Positions 56,301 through 64,000 of a stretch of 64,000 bases of DNA are shown here, in pieces. How positions within the stretch are numbered: position 1 is the stretch's first letter; every line of letters begins with the position of its first letter. Location: contig NC_087073.1 of assembly GCF_026151205.1 (NCBI RefSeq), positions 12,183,578-12,247,577 of the forward strand, read 5' to 3'. The translations under genes were made by a program, and so were the position numbers. A model generated the notes under the pieces. That model was not told the origin of the DNA and searched no databases. It saw only the letters and a list, made by a program, of their open reading frames with translations. The stretch comes from Bolinopsis microptera. Lineage: Eukaryota > Ctenophora > Tentaculata > Lobata > Bolinopsidae.

Positions 56301-59300
56301 GTCTTGACTTGCTCTCTTTTGGTACAGAGCCCGACCTTTTCAACAACAACCACATACCCTGCTCCACCGTGCTGCTTGTGTTGTACCGTCATTATTATAT
56401 CACTTTCCAATATAGAAGCGTAAAGGGAGTGTGGTTGTAACAGAACCTAGTGTATCGTGGTACTGCCATTAACTTGTGGACCTGTATTGTCAGTATTAAC
56501 TTTTCGAGCGGCTTTCAGTAAGAAAATGTGTTAAAAATATTGGCGATCTACGTATTTCAGTTCGAGACAACAAATGTCAAGACTGTAGTAACTGGATCTC
56601 GCATATCTTACGTGTAATACATAATATACTGCTGGTCCACATCTGCGAGATGTTGTTTTATTTTTGCAAAGCAGCAACTGCGTGTTATTTTGGCTTAGAT
56701 TGCATGCGGAGTCTACTTAATTGGTGTCCTGTTTACTTCTGTTTGAAGAGATGTTGTTGCCCCGCCTTTGCACCACCATTGCTCAGTTGTCAAGCACCCT
56801 GTTGTTTTAACGTCAGAACATGGTAGTTAGCAATAGGTCCACACTACAAGAAGCTGCTAGGCAGAGTATCTGTAGTTGTAGTTTAACAGCTCGTACCCTG
56901 TCAGATATCTGCAGTTTCTAACAGGTAATGGTACGTGCTAATTGTTCGGAAACCCTTCTCTCCTGCCTACCATTCCCACTAATTCCCTCTTCCAGACTCC
57001 TTCACAAAGTGTGTGATTTTGTTGCCGACTTGTAGTTCCCAGCTCTCGTTTCTCCCCTTCTGTAAGTCTTCTTCTGAAGTGCGCTTGACACTGACTCTGC
57101 AGTTCTTTTCCTAACATATTAGCAGTAGATATGTGTCGTTGGAACAGCTTTGCAACACCTCCCGCAAAAGGTGCTGACATTTTAAAGTGTGATTATTTGC
57201 AGTAAGGGTATTGTGAGCTATCTCTCTCTCTCGCTCTCTCTAGCTAAGACACCCGACCCGCTGCTGCTGCACAGGTCTGAGTGCTAATACCACGGCACAT
57301 AAAACGTAGTATTATATTATGCAGTGTGTAGTGCCTGGTTGTACTTGTGTCCTCCTCCTAGCTTGCCTTCTCTCACTCTCCAGCCAACTCCCCTCCACCC
57401 GCTTTGTTTCGCTAATCTAATTTGAATACCTGACTTTGTGCAGTGTACTTCTCCCCTGGTGTAGTAAAGGGGTACCTATACCCTGAACCCCGCCTCTAAT
57501 ACAACAATAGCATTTTATAGGTGGTGATCTCTCTTTAAAATAGTACATCTGTCTTTTTAATCGATCGGTAAGCAGTGACTGGATTGGCAGCAGTACCCCC
57601 TCTCTCTGGATTAGCAGTAGTACCCCCTCTCTCTGGATTGGCAGCAGTACCCCCTCTCTCTGGATTGGCAGCAGTACCCCCTCTCTCTGGATTGGCAGCA
57701 GTACCCCCTCTCTCTGGATTGGCAGCAGTACCCCCTCTCTCTGGATTAGCAGTAGTACCCCCTCTCTCTGGATTGGCAGCAGTACCCCCTTTAAAGAGAA
57801 TGGTATCTCCCCGGCTCTTGTAGTGCTGTGCTTTGTTACCTGCTACATTTATGTCGCGCCAATGCTCCTGTTCTGGACTCCATTTCGTTGTGATTCAATG
57901 AGAACTTGTATTGTATACTTGTAGCTTATACTTTGTAGTTTGTACATACTACTAACCCCCTCACAGGGTCCTTTGTCGTGGCTCTCTCTCTCTTAGCTTG
58001 TCGCCTCTCGTGAATTTGCATCTTTTCGTTACAATGTTCTTCAGATAATTCTATGAATTATAGCCTGACCCGAATTGTCGTGCAAGATCACATACTTGTC
58101 TAGTTTTTAGTTTCTTCCTCTCTTTTTGTTGCTTGCAGTCTGTTCCAAAACACTTACACACTACCCTGTACTAAGTTATAATGAGGACAGATGGAGGTTA
58201 GGTGAGACACTCAGTCCCCGGTGTTGCCACTTCCTGCTTCCTGGTCCCTCCCTGGTGTAGGGACATGATCAGGTTCCACATGTACAACAGGGCACCTGCT
58301 TACGTGGAGATCAACTATGTGGAGTACGATGAAGATGACCTCCTCAATCCTCATAGCTACCAGGTTTATAGCTACCAGGTTATAGCTTAGCTACCAGGTT
58401 CATAGTTACCAGGTTCATAGCTACCAGGTTCATAGCTACCAGGTTAAATCTCACTCAATCCTCATAGCTACCAGGTTCATAGCTACCAGGTTAAATCTCA
58501 CTCAATCCTCATATCTACCAAGTTCATAGCTACCAGGTTAAAATCTCACACAATCCTCATATCTACCAAGTTCATAGCTACCAGGTTAAATCATACACAA
58601 TCCTCATAGCTACCAGGTTTAAATCTATCTTAATCCTCACAGCTACCAGATTTAAATCTATCTTAATCCTCATGCTACCAGGTTAAATCTATCTTAATCC
58701 TCATAGCTACCAGGTTTAAATCTATCTCATTGTTAATGGCCATCAACTTAATAAATCTCGGACTGTATTCTGTAAGACTGTTAGTGTAGACACTAGACTG
58801 TAGGCCAGTTTTGTATGTGATTCTCGGTTTGTCCACTTACTGATTTAAAGAACTAGAATTCTCAGAATTTATATATGCCATGTTACAACCTTCCTCCTGT
58901 AAACTACTGTAATTATCGAAGACTACCTCCGTTCTCCACTCTACCTATTTGACCCAACAGACCAAATTCTCCTTAAAAATTGTCGCTTCTTTAACGAATT
59001 TTCCGTTGGTCAGCATACTTTTTCAACTCGCTATAAATTGTTGCTGATTAGGTTGGTCCTAGTAAATGAGGCGCATTGGTTGTTGTATAGTACTATGCCC
59101 ATTCATAACACTTGATAACATGACCATTCAGTTATAACCGATTCAAGGTTACGAGTTACATAATATGCAGTAATATTATATATATTTATTACACTATCTA
59201 CCCATCCATACGATCAAATGTTAGAATTTCTTAGAATATCGGCCCACAAAACTTAATGTACATTAACATTGTATCACTATTCAACATCTATAAATAATTG

Positions 59301-62300
59301 TATGATTTAAATGTACAAAGTATGTATCGATACTGATAATGAAAGTTATAATATATTTGTAACATATATTATCGCAGTAGACATTCCGTCTACATTCCGC
59401 AGTAGACATTCCGTCAACCCCCAGTCGACCAGCGATGTAAGATGTGATAGTCTCTGTCTAGACTTAAAGTTAAAGAGACTGAGAGAGAGAGAGAGAGAGA
59501 GACTGCCAGGCAGCGGCACTTAGTTGTTTTTTTGCTCCTTGATTTGTGTCCCACAGCAATTACCAAAAACCTCAAACTCTCCCTTGATCTGCAAATATAT
59601 CTGTCCAGTTATAGAAATACACAGGATTGTCATGGTAACTACAAAATATAATATCACGTCAGTTACACAGCAATAGTATCTAAAAGAATGCAGTTCAATA
59701 AATGTCACCATGCGAGACATTGCACACATTATGATTCAAGGTAAGCGTGAAGATATGTGCACTCAATTCTCACACCAAGCAGCAGGAATTGAGTCTGGGT
59801 ATTTGGATGGCGATATAAATTGCTCCACATTGCGAAGAGCACAGGAGAGCACAGGTAGTGGTACGAACTGGCCGGGTCCTTCCCTTCCCAGAAGTGTTTC
59901 AGAGGATAAGGACCGGGCATGTTTTGAGGCTTGGTGTCGTTAAGTGCTGCAACTGCAGAGAGTGCACACCACTAAGTGGTCTAATATCATGATCATCTCT
60001 CATCCCGCTGAATCCAGACTAGTTGGAATGTTTCACAAATAACTATTCAAGATAATAAGGTGACAAGCCCTGCAACATTTCGTTGGTGACTGGTGATTCT
60101 CAGTTCGGTGTGGCAGTTACATGGTTCCGTATTCATATATCTTGACACTGGCTGGTTCTCTTGCCACCGGTTCTGAAAATATAGTTACACAAACCTCCCT
60201 AACCTTGCTGACTTGTCAATACGTTAAAAGTCTACCAGCCGGCTAGTTAAGAATTGACACTGGAGCGTTTCCTGAGAATCCGGTGTTAGAGCAGGGTATT
60301 TAATTATGGCCTAGAAACATTGCCTGAAATATGTCTTCTTCTACCCCCTGCTCGATTTGCAGGGCAGTTAACACTAAGATTATCCGTCTTTCAGCATAAT
60401 CGAGGTTTTAAAGGCTTCAACATTTACTTTCAGCGTAGAAAATTTAAAAATAACTTGCTGGTCTAATTTCGCCTGTTCAGATTAAGATCTGAATTCTTAC
60501 ATCCTAGCGTTGACAATTGGCAACAGTTTTACAAGTTGACGGCTCGAAATTAGTCAGATTTACGTTAAGGATCGTCCGTCCAGTGCCTGGTGTATCCAGC
60601 TACCGGCGATTAAGAAGAACAATACCGACAAGAGAAATTGTGTGGGGTTCCCCACTAGTAAGTCCGTCAGAACAACCTGTAAATGAGCCTACAAAAGCCT
60701 GGTCCTTTGTCAGTTTTGTGCCCTACTTGTTCTTCTTCAGGACAAATGAAACACTAAATCTCATTACGCAACACGCCTGGTAAAGCCTTACTCCTCCCGT
60801 GGCTGCTAACAGTGCCCCTGAAAAGTTATACGGGTAGTGTAACACTATAATAATGTCATATTATACTGAGGACGTCAAATGTTGTTTCTCGTGGGAAAGA
60901 AGCAGCTGAAATATGAAATATCCGGAGTGAGAGAGATAGAGAGCGGGTGGCGAGAATTTGGTTCTAGTTTGCTTTGTGTGTGACGTAGAGGAAGCTCTGC
61001 ATCCACGGTTTTACTTTGCAATCTCATGTGTGTGACTGCAATGTATGCAGATTAACGTTTTTAAAGTACCAGCCGACGTATTTTGAGACGTTTAACAGGA
61101 TTTTACTTTAACTTAAAACTAACCCTGATAACAAGCTTATTACCAACAAAGTTAGTGCATATTAAATGTATATTATATTATACAGTAAATAAACCTGAGG
61201 TTGATCAGTTTCTAAGATTTCTCAGAAATACAATACGTCAACTGTCATGGTAACCCAACTCTATAGTGTTCCCAGTGGTACCAACTTTTACTGCCATATC
61301 TTACTCCCGAATAGGTGGCATGATGTGCTCACTTTCTGCGTGCAATTATAGACCAAAAGTTGACAGCTAGAATATTAGAATTTTGAGAATTTGTCGCACC
61401 CAAATTACTGAAATTGGATGACAGAGTTTAATGAGGTGGAGTTGACCACACATGTTGAATCCTTCACGTTTTTTGACCTGTTTTTACACGTCCCCCCTCC
61501 CTCCCAGATCACGAAGCAAGGGATGAGCAGTAGGGTGGTCGACGAGCAGAACGTGGAGAAACAGTTCACCAGTTCGGAGATCGTCAGCAATGCGGACAAC
61601 TTTGAGATGATGCCCGATGGCCCTGCCCTTGATCATGAGAACGATTGGAAAAATGTGGGTTTTTATTTATTGACTATCTTCACTTATCGTTTATTAGAAG
61701 TCTATTTTGTTTTAATGATGTGTTAATTAGGATAGAAATATGTGACCGGTTCACCACGCAACTTACCTTGTCGTGTAACTTATTCGGAATGTTTGCTTTT
61801 ATTGTGTAGAATATTCTGCGGCGAACACAGCACAAGCTAATCCGTAATACCGCACTAAAATAGAAATTAACTAATCGAATTCCGGAGTTTGGTGCCTGGC
61901 GATAATGCGATAACAAACTTGATAGCATTTTAAAATAACATCATACTTAAGGGTCTAATTTTGGACCGACATATGTTTTAATCTGGTCCTAAGTAGGAAG
62001 TTTAGCTGTAGAGTACTTTCCAAGGCTTCTGTAAATATCATAAGCATAAAACATTGCCAATTATGGTTATAAACTAGAATTCAGAAAGCCAATAACGGAA
62101 GGCCAATAACAGAAGAATTTTAACTTTTTATTGTTCACTTTCATAAAATCTTCCGGATACAAATTTTAATACTCCGTATCGTCGTCGATAGGTACTCCAG
62201 AAATTTGTGGCTTCAATCTCTACTTTATAACATATAATAAACAACGTTGCAATACTTAAAGTTTAACGTACAAATTAATTTATTATTCACTTTCACCCAG

Positions 62301-63545
62301 ACTATTCCTGAAATTGACGACGCAGTACTACGCACAGTCCTAGAATCACACCCAGATCTGCTGACTGCTGCTCCGTTTACTCACGAATCTCTCCTCCTCG
62401 AAAACAAGGTAACAATTGCCTTTTTAAGATTTGTAGTCAACCTGCTAGGAATATTTAGAAGTATGTATGGTATTCTGATTTCCTATAGGTTGCAAGAATT
62501 GTGGCCGTGATTATGACAATATACGGGTTACATTAGGTTTCGCTACTGTAATTGTTTGAAGGCATTATCCTTGTGGGGCTCCTCAATTATATCAGGGAAA
62601 TGTAAGAAAAAACTCTGAATATTTGTTGGTAAATATTTAATTGTTTGTAAAAATTTCTATAAATAGAACGAGAGGCTGACGCAAGAAGAGAAGATGTTGG
62701 CCAAAAAGAGTTATCAGTTTGAGAAGCAGATGAACAAAGGATTTGGGGGCTTCTCCAACACATATTCCAAGTAAGTGTGGCTTCTTGTGTCGCTTCCCTT
62801 AACAAATATTTCATGACGCCTTTCGCATGTTTTCACCGCTTGTCCGCACATTCCATAACTATTGTTTAGGATTCTAGCAGAACACGGCCGACTAGTGACT
62901 GCAGCCCCTAAGACGAGCACGTACGGACCCCCCATCAGGAAGAACGCTCCGCCAGCCCGGCCCCGATCTCCCCCCTTAATGACTAACAGACTCATCTTAC
63001 CGGGCCGTCCCGTGAGGAGCCGGACCCCCTCTCCCCCGCCCTTCCACGCCTGGAATACTACTCAGCAAATCAGCAAAGTTACGGACGTGCAGAAACAAAA
63101 CATGCAGGTCTCTGCCCCCTATCTAATGACTTTCAAAAATCCTACCAACCCCTATTTTGATGAAAGAGGCATACAGAGGCCCCAAGCTTCACCGTCTGAT
63201 TCCCGGAAGAGAAAACGTGATGAGCTTCTACAACGTGCAGTGGCTGCGGGAACGTTTGATTTTGACGCCCAGCTTGAGCCTAAAATCGACGGAGGAAGGT
63301 ACATTCAGATGACAGATACTCAGGAATGGAGAGGTGCTGGAGGGAGTGGAGCTCAGAATCAAGTGGTCGATGTACTGGATATTATAGATGAAGATTCGGA
63401 CACTTTGGAGCCCATGGAGATCCCCATTGCTGATATACTGACTAGTGGTATTAAACTGGGAGATATCGAGGGGTCAGATGGCCGGCCCCATACCAGTTGT
63501 ATTTCGGAAAGCCAGATTGTTTTAGTTTCAGATTCAGACGAGTAG
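44371..63545 (+). CDS. RAD54L2: RAD54L2/ARIP4-type SNF2 helicase, 20 exons
   Basis: Exons: 44371-44448, 44590-44767, 44979-45261, 46188-46425, 47236-47360, 47551-47793, 48132-48277, 51106-51220, 51390-51552, 51680-51744, 53979-54141, 54375-54584, 54747-54881, 55151-55258, 55669-55778, 56063-56207, 61508-61654, 62301-62408, 62667-62770, 62870-63545. All join in phase: 1179 aa. Order: acidic N-terminus; basic RKNIRK coiled coil; ATPase lobe 1 with GLGKT (292-296), DEGH (447-450) and LTGYPLQNN; lobe 2 with [13 protein letters not shown] (772-784) and [47 protein letters not shown] and [10 protein letters not shown] match RAD54L2 rather than ATRX. Family role: nuclear, DNA-dependent ATPase, androgen-receptor cofactor and remover of TOP2-DNA adducts in vertebrates. 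Short hydrophobic-acidic motifs that should bind SUMO occur at 162-170, 188-195, 1120-1132 and the C-terminus (1171-1179). Human RAD54L2 is longer (about 1470 aa). The last donor-side choice at 61654 (GTGGGT) is the least typical. Confidence 0.93.
46426..47235. other. RAD54L2 intron, no feature beyond simple repeats
   Basis: AT-rich. A 28-bp tandem duplication (TTATTAATTATATGTACATT) lies at about 46877-46925. No exon candidate; the joined exons read [11 protein letters not shown], continuous in the family. Confidence 0.6.
48278..51105. other. 2.8-kb RAD54L2 intron
   Basis: The flanking exons join through a codon split G|CA. The interior is AT-rich and partly repetitive; words such as GCTTCACGATTTCATAGCATGGG and CTTCATAATTTCATGGGTGCC recur near 49120 and 50713. 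A poly-C tract lies at 49783-49799. No exon was recognised. Confidence 0.55.
51745..53978. other. 2.2-kb RAD54L2 intron with MITE and diverged duplication
   Basis: Contains the internally deleted hAT copy at 52037-52148. It also has a diverged tandem duplication of roughly 530 bp: GGTCGGGGCCCTTT occurs at 52747 and 53276, GAAATATGTC at about 52792 and 53317, and AAATCTATAGATT at 53060 and 53468. No coding exon. Confidence 0.55.
52037..52148. mobile_element. Internally deleted hAT-type MITE, third copy (112 bp)
   Basis: Complete ends CAGTGGCGTAACG / CGTTACGCCACTG enclose a remnant of the same family (GTTTTGCTCTAGAAACACCG). Flanks GTTAAGAG and GTTGAAAG match at 6 of 8 positions, a decayed target duplication. 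It lies in a RAD54L2 intron, in the orientation of the 40896 copy. Confidence 0.88.
57577..57790. repeat. 27-bp minisatellite
   Basis: Eight units of GGATTGGCAGCAGTACCCCC plus TCTCTCT, some with the variant GGATTAGCAGTAGTACC. The unit is a multiple of three, so it forms a false repetitive ORF (GLAAVPPLS). Intronic. Confidence 0.93.
58261..58363 (+). other. Orphan exon-like open stretch in a RAD54L2 intron
   Basis: Between GGTGTAG and AG|GTTTAT a 103-nt stretch reads [20 protein letters not shown] followed by [14 protein letters not shown]. It looks like coding sequence, but 103 nt would shift the helicase frame, and neither side offers a partner exon. Its last 15 bases seed the repeats that follow. 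Confidence 0.3.
58351..58730. repeat. Tandem repeats of TCATAGCTACCAGGTT with variable spacers
   Basis: AGCTACCAGGTT is repeated more than a dozen times, in units of about 18 bp at first and then about 36-40 bp with AAATCT(C)ACTCAATCC spacers. Non-coding. Confidence 0.9.
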
Positions 63546-64000
63546 TTTTTAGAGAGAGATTCTTAGTTTTTATGAATGAGGAGCGGATGAAATTAGCATA
63601 TTACTTTGAGGCATTTTACTTTTTAGATTTCCCCTGGAAGGATTATTGCAACTTTATTTGACTGTTGAGCAGTGGGGGAGGTGCCTGAACCCGCAAAATA
63701 ATTACCATTATATTTAACGTTATTGACTGTAATATTTGATTATTCTTGATACTAATTTGTATGATATTTCATCGCGAGCTTTTATTGAATTTACTAATAC
63801 CATACTGAATACTGATGAGTAATGCATAGTAGAATCATGTCTCATCAACTTTTGTTTTGCTTATCCCCTGGTCGTTATTCCGACTGGTGATCTAGATAAA
63901 AATATGGGTTAGGCCATGATGAAATTAAAAACTTGCTTACATCCTAATGAATAAATTTGACATAACAAAGCTTATCAATGGGCTGTGTCTCCACAAGTAA
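63546..64000. other. 3' flank of RAD54L2 with polyadenylation signal
   Basis: No further gene is seen. AATAAA at 63950-63955, with ATTAAA upstream near 63924, lies about 400 bp after the stop codon and is the likely polyadenylation signal. Confidence 0.5.

Larger units (their letters stand above)
56208..61507. other. 5.3-kb RAD54L2 intron with minisatellites
   Basis: The longest intron of the gene; the flanking exons join in phase 0 (...[13 protein letters not shown]...), as in the family. It holds the 27-bp minisatellite, the ACCAGGTT repeats, a GAGA tract at about 59479 and one orphan exon-like stretch. Other open frames here (for example 59710-59943) show no family likeness. Confidence 0.6.

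Noticed and set aside
56071..56367. Antisense ORF opposite a helicase exon
   Set aside because: A shadow of the conserved motif VI exon (56063-56207); no independent support.
57575..57823. GLAAVPPLS repeat protein
   Set aside because: A 27-bp minisatellite within an intron, with no splice or start context.

Overview
This window is nuclear DNA from an animal, probably an early-branching or other invertebrate lineage. The base composition is AT-rich, GT-AG introns run from under 100 bp to over 5 kb, and both LINE and DNA-transposon debris are abundant. The proteins are animal-type: a class A GPCR, a C2H2 zinc-finger protein, a C2/RhoGEF protein and a RAD54L2/ARIP4 helicase. There is also a short block of TTAGGG repeats. 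I cannot name the species. A cnidarian or another non-bilaterian would fit, but that is inference.

Layout. 1-5.2 kb: a diverged tandem repeat, an intronless GPCR gene (2180-3325, +), then two identical 367-bp repeats with inverted ends. 5.3-23.9 kb: one long minus-strand gene, rebuilt here exon by exon from reading phase. It encodes an N-terminal C2 domain, a Dbl-homology (RhoGEF) domain, a PH-like segment and a long acidic, serine-rich tail. Its introns hold a tRNA-derived SINE, microsatellites, a fold-back element and, nested on the opposite strand, a three-finger C2H2 gene (21543-22454). 24-37 kb: an accessory zone. It contains clustered small palindromes, a ~3.1-kb inverted-repeat element filled with a TTTACTTTGTCACA-type motif, and a ~7.6-kb inverted-repeat element with TGAGGCTAAC subterminal motifs. 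The larger element carries a broken CR1/Jockey-like LINE and a smaller TIR element. 37-41.6 kb: GC-richer repeats, hAT-type MITEs, an interstitial telomeric block and a second LINE fragment.

41.6-63.5 kb: three genes close together on the plus strand. They are a CCDC86/Cgr1-type nucleolar protein (4 exons, 110 aa), an intronless mitochondrial acyl carrier protein (140 aa) and a RAD54L2/ARIP4-type SNF2 helicase (20 exons, 1179 aa). All 20 helicase exons join in phase and keep the ATPase motifs. The short spacing, shared strand and acceptor-like sequence just before two of the start codons raise the possibility of a co-transcribed, trans-spliced unit, but this is unproven.

The items most worth checking are the C2-DH-PH architecture with an in-frame TAA at the DH/PH boundary, the two large motif-rich TIR elements, the string of SUMO-interaction motifs in the helicase, and the altered helix after the phosphopantetheine serine of the acyl carrier protein.
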